The notes: a model not told the origin generated them from the sequence alone. Shown: positions 27,895 to 37,963, numbered from the stretch's first letter. The stretch: 64,000 nt of DNA from Ignavibacteria bacterium (GCA_020852705.1 JADZAP010000044.1:1-64000); one strand, 5' to 3'. Program-made: numbers and translations.

Positions 27895-30744
27895 CTAAAA
27901 ATCCCAGCCGAAGAAGAATTGCTGGAATATACCCTGCTGAAAATTCTTGAAGTTGTTTTCGATGCGCTTGCCGATATCATATCGCAGTGCAATAATATTA
28001 AACAAATTTATTCTCATACCGGCGCCTACACTGCCTTTAGTGTAAGTGTATTCTTTATCCCATGCATTGCCAACATCAAAAAACACTGCTCCGCGGATGT
28101 ATGGAAAGATAAAATTAATTCCGAGCGGAAAACGTATATCAACCAAGTCAATCAGCGGGAACCGGAACTCATTGCTTACTACAAACGCTTTTTTACCTCG
28201 CAGTCCAAACCTTGGCCACCCGCGTAAATCCCAGCTTCCGCCAATAGCCCACCGGCGAGCTTCAGTGCCTTCATTCATTAAATATGCAAATCTTGAACCT
28301 ATTGCTAAAGTTTTGCTTAATCTTGTGTAACGCCTGTAATCAAATATAAAAGTAAAGTAGTTCACATTGCCAAACTGAATATCAGTTGTGTAACCAAGTG
28401 TAATATTCAGTCTGCTTCCGTCAAGCGGTCCGGTAGGTCCCCATAATGAATTATCTTTTGTGTATGCAATAGAGTTGGTTAATAGCAGTGCTCTTCGGTT
28501 TACTTTTTCTTCTGTAACACTGCGTTTTGAGTTCGCAAGTGAAACACTTGCATCAATTCTGCGGAAGTATGAAAGGGGATAGCTGAGAGCAAAGTATCCG
28601 CCAAATGTCCGTTCAAAATAACTGAATTCATCGCCAAGGTCATACCGCCTGCCTGAAAGATGAAATATACCATAAGCATAGTTTAGTCTTTGACCAAGTG
28701 ATACTCTTGAAATTGCCACATTAAAGCTTTTAAAAAACTCTTCACCTGTTTCAGAATTATTATAAACTAAAAAATAATATTGGTCATTGCCTAAAAGGTC
28801 ACTCATTGCAAGAATTCCTCCGGCAGTTGCACCAAAAACCGGATCTGCTGCAATATTTGTTGTTGCTATATCAAGCGAGTATTCCTTTTTATACCTTAGG
28901 TCGCTGCGGTATCCTTTTAAACTTATTTTATTTATAGCCCAAATATTACCTGTTGATGTACTGTCAAAATTCATGTTTCTTGTAACTACTGGTGTATCTA
29001 TCATCTTCGGAATATCATTCATCATTCTTACGGTTACTCCGCCTTTTTCATAAGAAGCAAAGACCAATTTGTTTTCACCTGCCCATTTAGGGTCAAATAC
29101 AGCAGTTGTTAAGTTAACAAGTTTTTCTGTCTTAGCACTATCAACTTTAAGTATTCCATTGCCAAAAGAATTTTCTGCCGTAATTAATTTTGCAAGCCAT
29201 ATCTGCTGCATACCTCCGGTTGTTGAAGTATATACAATTTTACTGCCGTCGGGTGAAAACTGCGGAGAAAAATCAACTTGTCTGCCTGTTGTTAAATAGC
29301 TTATTTCTTTAGATTGTGTGTTATAAATGAACAGGTTATACATATTACTTTCACCTGAATATGTTCTATCAGAACTAAAGACTATAAACTTGCCGTCAGG
29401 TGAAATATCAGGGTCGCGGTCATCATAATAATCATTGGTTAAACGGGTTAATTTTTTATCAGCAAGACTGAATATATACAGGTCGCTTTTTCCGCCAAAA
29501 TCTAATGCAGAAAACACCATGCAGTTTCCGTCACTTGTAAATGAAGGCTGCCCTATCTGCACAAGGTTATCTAAATGATAACTTGCAATTAGTTTTTCAT
29601 TCTTTACATCATATAAATGCAGTGCATCAGATCCTCCCGACTTTGTTGCAAAGGCAAGTATCCCTTTTGATGAAATATCTATTCCCGTACGGAAAAAATG
29701 AAACTCTTCAAAATCCTCAGTCCGCTCGCCTTCAATAACTGTTATTACTTTACCCCGTTTTTTAAGGTTAACCTTCATAAGACTTGTGTAACCGGAACGG
29801 TTACCTATAAAATAAACTTCTTCCTTGTTGCCATCCTTGTAATACGCCGGCTTATGACCAAATCCATCTGAAAAAAGTGAAGTAGTTTTCATTGATGGCG
29901 CATCCTCTTTTGAAAGTTCAGGGTAATATTTCTTCTTAAGGTCATACAGATAGCCTGCATCAAATTCCTCATAATCTTTACCAATGGTTTTTTTCATCAC
30001 TGCGGAAAAATCATCGCTCATCCAAACATTTTCCATCAGCAGAAGTATCTTTTCATCTCCAAATTTATTTGCAATATATTCCAGTACATTCTGCCCCAAT
30101 TTATACATAAAAAAAGTACCGTAGTATCTTTCCCAGTCATCAAGCCCAGCCATATAATCATTTAACACAGCATCTTTAATAACCATTTCGGCAGTTGCAT
30201 CCCAGTTATTCGACCAATATTCAGCAAGACCTTCTATAAACCATAACGGCAATTGACGTTCTGCAGGCTGCCGGTGCAGCCGTAAGGTATTTGCAACTTT
30301 TGCAGTCATAAATACATGGCATAGCTCATGTCTAATAACATGTTTAAAGTTACCAAGCGAGCCGTCAAATGGAATAACAACTCTTCCTTTAATAAATTCA
30401 AAAAATCCGCCAACACCATCAGGTATCAGTCCCGGTGTAGTGTTTGTTTCTCTGAAATGTGTTGGACTTGAATAGAATATTATGGGAACTGTATCAATTA
30501 AGCTGTAATTAAAATTCTGCTGATGAATGCGGTAAGATTCTTCCGCATAGGCTGCGCCAATTTCAGCAAGTTCCTTCATTTCAGGGTAATAGTATATCTT
30601 AAAGTGCTCTGTGGAAAGTATATGCCAGTTAAATTGGTTATACTGAACTTTATTTCTGCCAAAACCAACATATTGCGCATTAACCTGCAGTAAAAGTGCA
30701 GAATTTAATATTAATAAAATAATCGCTGATTTTATTTGATTCAT
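27895..30744 (-). CDS. Peptidase-MA / TolB-like propeller / outer-membrane barrel fusion
   Basis: From the ATG at 30742-30744 the product is 949 residues and has a signal peptide (MNQIKSAIILLILNSALLLQVNAQ). Domain 1 (about 25-260) has HELCH at 139-143 and GLAEYW, the zinc site of the peptidase MA family. Domain 2 (about 280-600) has TolB/WD40-like repeats such as DPDISPDGKFIVFSSDR and QFSPDGSKIVYTST. Domain 3 (about 690-949) looks like a surface-antigen barrel: DGSRLNITLGYTTDI, WAIGGSWDLRGWPRFG, GAVFFDVGNAWD, ending in Phe. The whole would be an outer-membrane protein with a periplasmic or surface protease and propeller. The longer in-phase start (30780) would put 12 residues ahead of the signal peptide. 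Confidence 0.88.
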   Translation of the reverse strand: MNQIKSAIILLILNSALLLQVNAQYVGFGRNKVQYNQFNWHILSTEHFKIYYYPEMKELAEIGAAYAEESYRIHQQNFNYSLIDTVPIIFYSSPTHFRETNTTPGLIPDGVGGFFEFIKGRVVIPFDGSLGNFKHVIRHELCHVFMTAKVANTLRLHRQPAERQLPLWFIEGLAEYWSNNWDATAEMVIKDAVLNDYMAGLDDWERYYGTFFMYKLGQNVLEYIANKFGDEKILLLMENVWMSDDFSAVMKKTIGKDYEEFDAGYLYDLKKKYYPELSKEDAPSMKTTSLFSDGFGHKPAYYKDGNKEEVYFIGNRSGYTSLMKVNLKKRGKVITVIEGERTEDFEEFHFFRTGIDISSKGILAFATKSGGSDALHLYDVKNEKLIASYHLDNLVQIGQPSFTSDGNCMVFSALDFGGKSDLYIFSLADKKLTRLTNDYYDDRDPDISPDGKFIVFSSDRTYSGESNMYNLFIYNTQSKEISYLTTGRQVDFSPQFSPDGSKIVYTSTTGGMQQIWLAKLITAENSFGNGILKVDSAKTEKLVNLTTAVFDPKWAGENKLVFASYEKGGVTVRMMNDIPKMIDTPVVTRNMNFDSTSTGNIWAINKISLKGYRSDLRYKKEYSLDIATTNIAADPVFGATAGGILAMSDLLGNDQYYFLVYNNSETGEEFFKSFNVAISRVSLGQRLNYAYGIFHLSGRRYDLGDEFSYFERTFGGYFALSYPLSYFRRIDASVSLANSKRSVTEEKVNRRALLLTNSIAYTKDNSLWGPTGPLDGSRLNITLGYTTDIQFGNVNYFTFIFDYRRYTRLSKTLAIGSRFAYLMNEGTEARRWAIGGSWDLRGWPRFGLRGKKAFVVSNEFRFPLIDLVDIRFPLGINFIFPYIRGAVFFDVGNAWDKEYTYTKGSVGAGMRINLFNIIALRYDIGKRIENNFKNFQQGIFQQFFFGWDF

Positions 30745-30929
30745 CGAACTTAAAATATTGCTATAATTAAAAAAAAACAACTAAAAAAGAAAGAAATTAT
30801 AATTTTTTATCTTTATGAAAATTATAGGGTAAAAATTCAGCATAACCTATATACGGTATTGTGAGTTGAAACTTTGTAAGTTTTTAATTAAATTACCACT
30901 AATTCAATTAAATTTAACAAAGGAGTGAA

Positions 30930-32414
30930 ATGAAAAAAATTCTAATTTTTACGTTATTTTTTGTATTTAGCATAAGCTCTTATGCTCAATTCGTTGGATA
31001 TAAGGTAAAAGGCGGTGCTCAATACAATGTAATTTCACCAAGCGGTGAATTTGTAAAAAATCTAAGTTCTTTTATGGCAAGAGGTTTTTTGGCTATTGAG
31101 CTTGGCAAATATTTTGATGTTGAGCTTGGCGGCGGTTTTATGAAATGGAAGCAAAAAGATCAGTATAATGGCAATGGCGAAGGAAAAATTGAAGCTAATT
31201 TGATTCCTATTGATGTTCGTTTAAGAATTGAGCCGTTTGCTAAAAAGATGAAAACTGTAAATCCTTATCTGTATCTTGGTGGTGGAATGGTTAAACATAA
31301 ACTTGAAAAAATTCCCAGCTTTACAAATTACAATTATCCGTATGATGATTCAACTGATGAAATTGATAGGTGGGATGCATTTTTCCCGGTTGGTTTAGGT
31401 CTTGAAGTTAAATTAGCTAAACAGGTACTGCTTGATTTCCAGGTTGGAACTGCTATGACATTATCAGATAAGATAAATGGAAATGTCATTGGAGATCCTA
31501 AAGACGGCTGGTTTAATTATGGTATTGGACTTGTAGTAACCGGTAAAACCGGCAGAACAGACTCAGACAGAGATGGTTTATATGATGATGATGAAGAAGA
31601 TATTTACGGAACTAACCCTGAAAATCCCGATACTGATGGTGACGGATTAAAAGACGGTGAAGAAGTAAAAACTTACTTTACAGATCCTAAAAATCCAGAT
31701 TCAGATGGTGATGGTCTTAATGATGGTGATGAAGTTAAAAAATATATGACAAAACCCACAAATCCTGATACAGACGGAGACGGATTAAAAGATGGTGCTG
31801 AAGTAAACACATATAACACCAATCCGTTAATGCAGGATACCGATGGTGATGGTCTTGGAGACGGTCAGGAAGTAAATGATTACAAAACTGATCCTTTAAA
31901 AACTGATACAGATGGTGATACTCTTGGCGATGGTGATGAAGTGCTTAAGTATAAAACTGATCCTCTGAAAACTGATACCGATAACGGCAGTGTTGATGAC
32001 GGTACAGAAGTTAGACGCGGTACCGATCCTTTAAATCCTGCTGATGATGTTGTAAAAGAAGAAATAAAGGTAGGTGAAGTTATTATTCTTGAAGGTATAA
32101 ACTTTGAAACAGGAAGCGCAAGAATTACTCCTGATTCTGAAGATAAGTTAATGAAAGCTTATAATACTATGAAGAATAATCCTAATATTGAAGTTGAAAT
32201 ATCCGGTCATACAGATAGCCGCGGTTCAAATTCAAGCAATCAGATTCTTTCAGAACAAAGAGCTAATTCTGTTAAAGATTGGCTTGTAGCTAAAGGAATT
32301 GATGGCAGCAGGATTACAACTGTTGGATACGGTGAAGACAGACCAATTGCTCCAAATGATAATGATGAGGATATGCTTAAAAACAGAAGAATTGAATTTA
32401 AGAGAACAAAATAA
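30930..32414 (+). CDS. OmpA-family protein with thrombospondin type 3 calcium repeats
   Basis: The 494-residue protein has a signal peptide (ISSYAQ at about residue 19) and an eight-strand-type barrel to about residue 205. Seven acidic TSP3-type repeats (DTDGDGLKDGEEVKTY and variants) follow to about residue 365. The OmpA peptidoglycan-binding domain closes it, with GINFETGSARITPDSEDKL, VEISGHTDSRGSNSSNQ and LSEQRANSVKDWLVAKGI. It should tie the outer membrane to the cell wall with a calcium-stiffened spacer. A strong Shine-Dalgarno (AAAGGAGTGAA) precedes the ATG, and a terminator follows at 32459. Confidence 0.95.
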   Translation: MKKILIFTLFFVFSISSYAQFVGYKVKGGAQYNVISPSGEFVKNLSSFMARGFLAIELGKYFDVELGGGFMKWKQKDQYNGNGEGKIEANLIPIDVRLRIEPFAKKMKTVNPYLYLGGGMVKHKLEKIPSFTNYNYPYDDSTDEIDRWDAFFPVGLGLEVKLAKQVLLDFQVGTAMTLSDKINGNVIGDPKDGWFNYGIGLVVTGKTGRTDSDRDGLYDDDEEDIYGTNPENPDTDGDGLKDGEEVKTYFTDPKNPDSDGDGLNDGDEVKKYMTKPTNPDTDGDGLKDGAEVNTYNTNPLMQDTDGDGLGDGQEVNDYKTDPLKTDTDGDTLGDGDEVLKYKTDPLKTDTDNGSVDDGTEVRRGTDPLNPADDVVKEEIKVGEVIILEGINFETGSARITPDSEDKLMKAYNTMKNNPNIEVEISGHTDSRGSNSSNQILSEQRANSVKDWLVAKGIDGSRITTVGYGEDRPIAPNDNDEDMLKNRRIEFKRTK

Positions 32415-32458
32415 CTTTAAATAGCTTTAATTTACATTAGCAGTAAATGTTTCAAAAA

Positions 32459-32499
32459 GGGCTGTAATAATTTAGTTTATTACAGCCCTTTAAATTTTT
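32459..32499 (+). terminator. Intrinsic terminator after the OmpA gene
   Basis: GGGCTGTAATAA pairs with TTATTACAGCCC around a TTTAGT loop (32459-32488), then a T-rich tract. It ends the OmpA transcript. Confidence 0.9.
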
Positions 32500-32551
32500 T
32501 TTAGAGATTTGAACATTCCTTTTAAAAATCATAATAATTCCTCAAATTTGA

Positions 32552-32995
32552 ATGAATTTTATGAATAATAAGTTACAAAATAACGAATTAAGTAAAGAAA
32601 TTTCCATCAGCCAAAATCCTGTAATCAGATGGATTTTAATTTTTGGCGGGTTTATTCTTGTTGGTGTTGGAGTTTTAGGAATGTTCCTGCCCCTTCTGCC
32701 TACAACTATTTTTTTCATTCTTGCAGCGTGGTGTTTTGCTAAAAGTTCTGAGAAATTTCATAAATGGCTGCACAATAATAAAATTTTTGGAAAATATCTT
32801 ACAAACTACCGTATTAAAAAAGGTATGACGGTTGGGAATAAAATATTTTCTATTGCATTTTTATTAACCGGAATTGGAATAACTATTATTTTTGCTGCGC
32901 CAAATGTTTATATTAAAATCCTGCTTGCTGCAATAGCTGCCGGAGTTACATGGCATTTACTTGCCATTAAAACAATTAAAATTGATGATAAATAA
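32552..32995 (+). CDS. YbaN/DUF454 family inner-membrane protein
   Basis: The 147-residue protein has the YbaN pattern: a first membrane segment (WILIFGGFILVGVGVLGMFLPLLPTTIFFILAAWCFAKSSEKF), the motif HKWLHNNKIFGKYLTNYRIKKGMTV, and two more hydrophobic segments near the C-terminus. The function of this family is unknown. Met4 (32561) may be the true start. It lies 12 bp before ruvB and may be co-transcribed with it. Confidence 0.85.
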   Translation: MNFMNNKLQNNELSKEISISQNPVIRWILIFGGFILVGVGVLGMFLPLLPTTIFFILAAWCFAKSSEKFHKWLHNNKIFGKYLTNYRIKKGMTVGNKIFSIAFLLTGIGITIIFAAPNVYIKILLAAIAAGVTWHLLAIKTIKIDDK

Positions 32996-33007
32996 ACTTA
33001 TATTTTA

Positions 33008-34042
33008 GTGCAAAACTCAGAAAGCAGAAAAATATCACCAATGGAGCAAACCGGTGACAGGGAAATGCTTAATGAACTGCGTCCGCATAATTTTAATGAT
33101 TTTGTTGGTCAAACTAAAATAAAAACAAATTTAGGTGTTTCAATTGAAAGCTCAAAAAAACGCAAGGACTCTCTTGACCATGTTCTTTTTACCGGTCCTC
33201 CGGGTTTGGGTAAAACTACACTTGCCTATATAATTGCTTCTGCTATGGACTCGCGGATAATTACAACCTCGGGACCTGTATTAGAAAAACCCGGTGATAT
33301 TGCCGGCATGCTTACAAAGCTTGAAGCAAAAGATATATTATTTATAGATGAAATTCACCGTGTACCTAAAGTAATTGAAGAATATCTGTATTCAGCTATG
33401 GAAGATTTTAGATTAGATATAATTATTGATCAGGGACCGGGTGCTAGAAGTGTTAGTCTGCAATTGGAAAAATTTACACTCATTGGCTCAACTACACGCT
33501 CAGGAATGTTAAGCGCTCCTCTGCTTGATAGATTTGGCATCCGCTGCCGCCTGAATTACTATAATGTTGATGAACTTGCTGATATTGTTAAACGCTCTGC
33601 CGCAATTTTAAAGATCAGAATTGAAGATGAAGGAGCAATGATAATTGCAAAACGATCACGCGGTACCCCAAGGATTGCTAACCGTCTGCTTAAACTTACA
33701 CGGGATCTTGCTGTAGTTAAAAACAAAGGTGTAATCACTAAAGAAATTGCCGATGAATGTCTTAATAACTGGGAAATTGATCATCTTGGACTTGATGAGC
33801 TGGATAAAAAAATTCTTACCACTATTATTGATACATATAACGGGGGACCCGTTGGATTGAATTCAATTGCTGTTTCCGTTGGTGAAGAATCCGGTACTAT
33901 AGAGGAAGTTTATGAGCCGTTCCTTGTGCAGGAAGGGTTTATCCGCAGAACATCACGAGGAAGAGAAGCTACTGATCTGGCATATTCACACTTAGGACTT
34001 AAATTAAAGAAAGGTAAATCGCAGGCAGGATTGTTTGAATAA
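33008..34042 (+). CDS. ruvB: Holliday junction branch migration ATPase RuvB
   Basis: RuvB is the hexameric motor of RuvABC. The 344-residue protein has LRPHNFNDFVGQ, the Walker A FTGPPGLGKTTLAY, Walker B ILFIDEIHRVPK, the RuvB-type sensor I region IGSTTRSGMLSAPLLDRFGI and the arginine finger region, then the winged-helix domain (VGLNSIAVSVGEESGTIEEVYEPFLVQEGFI). The reading frame begins at a GTG; an in-frame ATG at 33041 is the alternative start and still leaves the whole domain. ruvA and ruvC are encoded separately at 0.8-2.0 kb. Confidence 0.96.
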   Translation: MQNSESRKISPMEQTGDREMLNELRPHNFNDFVGQTKIKTNLGVSIESSKKRKDSLDHVLFTGPPGLGKTTLAYIIASAMDSRIITTSGPVLEKPGDIAGMLTKLEAKDILFIDEIHRVPKVIEEYLYSAMEDFRLDIIIDQGPGARSVSLQLEKFTLIGSTTRSGMLSAPLLDRFGIRCRLNYYNVDELADIVKRSAAILKIRIEDEGAMIIAKRSRGTPRIANRLLKLTRDLAVVKNKGVITKEIADECLNNWEIDHLGLDELDKKILTTIIDTYNGGPVGLNSIAVSVGEESGTIEEVYEPFLVQEGFIRRTSRGREATDLAYSHLGLKLKKGKSQAGLFE

Positions 34043-34105
34043 AAGCGGTTTAATAGTTAATCTTAATTATATTTTCATTAATTGTTCACGATTATCTGAA
34101 GTTTT

Positions 34106-34726
34106 TTGGTTTACAAAAAGTTAAGTAAAGATTTTTATTTGCAGCCTTGCCTTAAAACAGCAAAATCATTAATTGGTAAGCTGCTGGTTAGAATAAATGG
34201 CAAAAAACTTTATTCTGGTATAATAGTAGAAACCGAGGCATACCTTGGCTCTAAAGATGCAGCTGCACACTCGTATAAGGGCATGACAGAGCGAAACAGA
34301 AGTATGTTTTCTGAAGGCGGTATTGCTTATGTATATTTTACTTATGGAAATCATTATTGTATGAATGCAGTAGTTGGAAAATCAGGCACAGCTCACGGTG
34401 TGCTCATAAGAGCAATTGAGCCGGTTAATGGCATTAAAAATATGATTAAAAACCGCGGAACTGATAATATTTATAATCTTTGCAGCGGACCCGGAAAACT
34501 GACTGAAGCATTTGAAATTGGTCCAAAACAAAATGGAATTCAATTGAACAGTAATGAGCTTTTTATTGCAGAGCCATTTGAAAAAAGAAAACATAGTGTA
34601 ATTAGAACAAAACGAATTGGGATTACAAAAAATGCTGACAAGCTTTTCAGATTTATTGATCCTGATAGTCCGTTTGTTTCCGGAATAAATTATAAAAAGT
34701 TTATTAAAAATTATAAGAAAAATTGA
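34106..34726 (+). CDS. mpg: DNA-3-methyladenine glycosylase (Aag/MPG family)
   Basis: This monofunctional glycosylase excises alkylated and deaminated purines. The 206-residue protein has the family hallmarks AKSLIGKLLVR, IVETEAYLGSKDAAAHSYKGMTERNRSMF and VYFTYGNHYCMNAVVG, then LCSGPGKLTEAFEI and IAEPFEKR. The Glu of IVETEAY matches the catalytic glutamate of human AAG. The start is a TTG; no upstream ATG is in frame without a stop. Its stop overlaps the TTG start of the following ABC ATPase (TTGA), so translation is probably coupled. Confidence 0.93.
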   Translation: MVYKKLSKDFYLQPCLKTAKSLIGKLLVRINGKKLYSGIIVETEAYLGSKDAAAHSYKGMTERNRSMFSEGGIAYVYFTYGNHYCMNAVVGKSGTAHGVLIRAIEPVNGIKNMIKNRGTDNIYNLCSGPGKLTEAFEIGPKQNGIQLNSNELFIAEPFEKRKHSVIRTKRIGITKNADKLFRFIDPDSPFVSGINYKKFIKNYKKN

Positions 34727-35478
34727 TAACAGTTGAAAATCTGGTAAAAGTTTACTCTGAAAATGTAAAAGCATTAAATGGTATTTCATTTAATGTAGAG
34801 CCCGGTGAAGTTTGCGGGTATCTTGGTGCTAACGGGGCAGGTAAAAGTACCACTATTAAAATAATGTGCGGTATGCTTCAGCCAACAAGCGGCAGTGTTA
34901 TTGTAAACGATTTTAGCATTGAATCCAATCCCGAATCTGTTAAGCGGATGATTGGATATGTACCTGAGTCTGGTGCACTCTTTCTCTCCCTATCTCCTTT
35001 TGATTTCCTTGAGTTTGTATGCAGAATGTATGATATTGATAAGAATACTTATATTCAGAGAATATTCAGTTTTATGGAATTGTTTGACCTGAAAGATGAA
35101 ATTAATACTCCAATGCATGCCTTTTCAAAAGGTATGCGTCAAAAAGTATTGCTAATTTCTTCTTTAATACATAATCCTGATATTATAATTTGGGATGAAC
35201 CGTTAAATTCTTTAGATTATGATACAACACTTTTGGTCAGAGATATAGTTAAGGATCTTTCAGCAAAAGGTTGTACTTTTTTTTATTCAACCCATCAGGT
35301 AGAAAGTGCAGTTAAGCTTTGCAGCAGGGTTATTATATTGAATAAAGGAAACATAGCATATCAGGGTGCAGTTGATGTGAATAATCCCTCGTCACTTGAA
35401 GAACTCATGAAAACTCACGGCAGCTCAGCTGATACTGCCGGAAAGCTTGAAGGACTTTTTAAAAATTTTTCCGGCTAA
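34723..35478 (+). CDS. ABC transporter ATP-binding protein, orphan
   Basis: The 251-residue ATPase has Walker A GANGAGKSTT (about 35-44), signature SKGMRQK and Walker B IIIWDEPLNSLD, then the switch His in STHQVESA. The sequence is closest in feel to the CcmA/NatA drug-type ABC-2 ATPases. No permease gene lies next to it. The start is a TTG overlapping the mpg stop. The C-terminal tail (ADTAGKLEGLFKNFSG) is typical of ABC-2 types. Partner and substrate are unknown; a permease elsewhere in the genome is expected. Confidence 0.88.
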   Translation: MITVENLVKVYSENVKALNGISFNVEPGEVCGYLGANGAGKSTTIKIMCGMLQPTSGSVIVNDFSIESNPESVKRMIGYVPESGALFLSLSPFDFLEFVCRMYDIDKNTYIQRIFSFMELFDLKDEINTPMHAFSKGMRQKVLLISSLIHNPDIIIWDEPLNSLDYDTTLLVRDIVKDLSAKGCTFFYSTHQVESAVKLCSRVIILNKGNIAYQGAVDVNNPSSLEELMKTHGSSADTAGKLEGLFKNFSG

Positions 35479-35529
35479 TAATATTTGTAAATATTTTTTT
35501 AAAGTAAATTAATTCTTTGCAATGCAGCT

Positions 35530-37461
35530 TTGAAATTACCCACAACAATATTTCTCATATTGGCAGCATTTTTGCCCCAATTCTCTTCGTCGCAAAGTGA
35601 TTTTACCGATGTGCAAACCTTTATAGATTCTAATATCACCCGCAGTTTCCTTTATACTAATTTTGATAATAATAAAAACAACGCATCATTAATTTCCCGC
35701 TTTAATTTTTATAAGAAATTAAACAGGTATAATATTGTTCTTAAAAATTATTATTCATCTTCTGTTACAAAACTTGATGTAAACCTTTTCCGTGATTTTG
35801 ATAATGTAAAAATTACCGGCGGTTATGATATTGCACCGCATATCAATGTTTCCGCAAATTATCTTGGGCAGTTTTTTAGTGATGATAAATCGTTTCAGCT
35901 TAAAGGGTCTTCATCTAATTTGGCTTATCTTAGTGCAATGTATGATAATGTTATTTCAGGTTCACAGCTGTATTCGGTAATTAATGCAGGCTATAAAGTT
36001 GAAAGCCAGTACGATGAACTTAACAAAGGTCCAAGTCTTTCAGGTGAATTTAGCATTTATAATCTAAATTTATCAGATTTTCTGGTTGATGGACAGCTGA
36101 AAATGGGTTATGAAACCATTGATCCCAGAAAAAAAAGTCTATTTTACACCAGGATTTATTTTGAAAAACCATTTGAAAATAATGTAGCTAAAAACGAGTT
36201 TGATGGTGTGTTTTCAAGGGTAAGAAAAGATTTTTACTTTCCTGCAGATATAAATACTATTCAGCAGTTTGGTGTCAAAAATAACATTGAAAAACGAATT
36301 GAAAATATTTTTAAGTTTTTTAACAGGTTTGACTATTCAATTTCAAATTCAATGGCTGTTGTTGTAAATTTAAATCCGGACTATAGAAGAATTACAAAGG
36401 AAAATACTTATATACCTGTTTTGGTTAATGCACAGCCGGGTATTTATGATACAGATATTCACGAACTTAGTTTTTCGGGTGATGTATCTATGAATTTTCA
36501 GTTCAAAAAACTTGATTACAGGATAAAAGCATATTACAGAGAGCGTGATGAAAAACATCTGCTAATAAATAAAGAAAGGATTAACAGTAATTTTGTAAAT
36601 ATAATTGAAAAAAATGAACAAGCTAAAAATAACCATACTTCAATATTTACTCTTAGTTCTAATCTGTTTTATAATTTTAATTTAATGAACAGACTTGAGT
36701 TCAGTGGCAGTGCTTCAATTTTAAAATATGATACTCAAAGTGAAGAAAATTTTGATGACAGAGATGAGTTGGGCTACATTGTTTATATTGCACACAGGTT
36801 CAATAATCTCCGCAATCTGATTATTATTAATTCATTTGATATTAATTTGTATCACACAGTTTATATCCTTTCTGAAAGAAGCAGTAATAATAACTGGAAC
36901 AGGATAATCAGATTTACCAGTAAAAATTATTTTGAACCTTCTAAAAATTTTAGAAATATTGGGACATTCAGTGTACTTGCAAATTACACCGTATATGATT
37001 TTCAGGATCTGATTTCAACTGTAAAAAGCTATTCATTCCGCCAGCTTAATTTAAAAGATTCTATGATTGTTAAATTTTCCAATCATTTTGGTACTGATAT
37101 TTACGGTGAAGTTAAACTTTACGAACGCGGCGAGCTGAACTGGAATGCATTTACCCAAAATCCAGTGAACTATTTTGAGGATAAAATTATTAATTCTGAA
37201 TTAAATTATTTTTTTAATAAATTTATAACTTTATCTGCCGGTTACCGCTGGTTTGAGCAAAAAAGGTTCAATTATGTGAACGGTGAAAAAGTTTTTGATA
37301 ATTATGTCCGTACATTGGGTCCGTTTATCAAGCTTAGGGCTGAATGGAAACATAGCAGTGTAATTGAGCTTATTGGCAGCTATGACTATTACCGCTATGG
37401 TGACGGTTCACCCGGCAGCGAGAACAGTAATATTTACCTTAATGCAAGCTGGAATTTTTAA
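35530..37461 (+). CDS. Putative outer-membrane beta-barrel protein
   Basis: The 643-residue product has a signal peptide (MKLPTTIFLILAAFLPQFSSSQ) behind a TTG start and a body of alternating amphipathic strands with many aromatic and charged residues (FNKFITLSAGYRWFEQKRFNY, VIELIGSYDYYRYGDG, NIYLNASWNF). It ends in Phe, the usual outer-membrane insertion signal. I recognise no named family. It resembles the large uncharacterised barrels common in Bacteroidota. It sits 51 bp after the ABC ATPase gene; a functional link is possible but not shown. Confidence 0.75.
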   Translation: MKLPTTIFLILAAFLPQFSSSQSDFTDVQTFIDSNITRSFLYTNFDNNKNNASLISRFNFYKKLNRYNIVLKNYYSSSVTKLDVNLFRDFDNVKITGGYDIAPHINVSANYLGQFFSDDKSFQLKGSSSNLAYLSAMYDNVISGSQLYSVINAGYKVESQYDELNKGPSLSGEFSIYNLNLSDFLVDGQLKMGYETIDPRKKSLFYTRIYFEKPFENNVAKNEFDGVFSRVRKDFYFPADINTIQQFGVKNNIEKRIENIFKFFNRFDYSISNSMAVVVNLNPDYRRITKENTYIPVLVNAQPGIYDTDIHELSFSGDVSMNFQFKKLDYRIKAYYRERDEKHLLINKERINSNFVNIIEKNEQAKNNHTSIFTLSSNLFYNFNLMNRLEFSGSASILKYDTQSEENFDDRDELGYIVYIAHRFNNLRNLIIINSFDINLYHTVYILSERSSNNNWNRIIRFTSKNYFEPSKNFRNIGTFSVLANYTVYDFQDLISTVKSYSFRQLNLKDSMIVKFSNHFGTDIYGEVKLYERGELNWNAFTQNPVNYFEDKIINSELNYFFNKFITLSAGYRWFEQKRFNYVNGEKVFDNYVRTLGPFIKLRAEWKHSSVIELIGSYDYYRYGDGSPGSENSNIYLNASWNF

Positions 37462-37550
37462 AGTTAAATTTTTTAAAAACTTTGATAGTATTTATTTAAA
37501 TGTTAATTTTGTAACATTTTTTTATTGTTTTTGTGAAATTATAATTAGTA

Positions 37551-37958
37551 TTGAAAAAACATTATCTTGAAATAAGCTCAGAACGCAGGAATATCAAAGA
37601 AGTTGAAAACCTGATGCTGATTGCCAATAAGGAGTTTGGTTTATCAGATGATGAGTATAATAAACTTATGATTGCTGTAACTGAAATTGCAATGAATGCT
37701 ATTGTGCACGGCAATAAAGAAAATATTTTAAAGAAAGTAAAAATTTATGTTGAGCATGATAACAAACAAATGAAAATTGTAATTATGGATGAAGGCGAAG
37801 GATTTGATATAGAAAAACTTCCTGACCCAACTGATTTGGAAAATATTCTAGACCTGCATGGCAGGGGTGTTTTTATTGCACGTGCTATGGTTGATGATTT
37901 CTTTTATCAGCATCTTGAAAGCGGCAGCGAGTTTGTTATGATTGTTAACAAAAAGTAA
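37551..37958 (+). CDS. Anti-sigma factor/serine kinase-like ATPase (RsbW/SpoIIAB type)
   Basis: The 135-residue protein is a lone GHKL ATPase domain: IAVTEIAMNAIVHGNKEN (N box), VIMDEGEGFDIEKLPDP (G1 box) and GRGVFIARAMVDDFFY (G2 box). Such proteins bind and phosphorylate anti-anti-sigma factors, or act as anti-sigma factors in partner-switching modules. No sigma factor or antagonist gene lies nearby, so the partner must be elsewhere. The frame begins with TTG. It precedes the metallophosphoesterase gene by 5 bp and is likely co-transcribed. Confidence 0.9.
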   Translation: MKKHYLEISSERRNIKEVENLMLIANKEFGLSDDEYNKLMIAVTEIAMNAIVHGNKENILKKVKIYVEHDNKQMKIVIMDEGEGFDIEKLPDPTDLENILDLHGRGVFIARAMVDDFFYQHLESGSEFVMIVNKK

Positions 37959-37963
37959 TTCAT

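Noticed and set aside
31555..32045. A DNA-level tandem repeat inside the OmpA gene as a mobile or CRISPR-like array.
   Set aside because: The periodicity follows the TSP3 protein repeats in frame; it is coding repetition.
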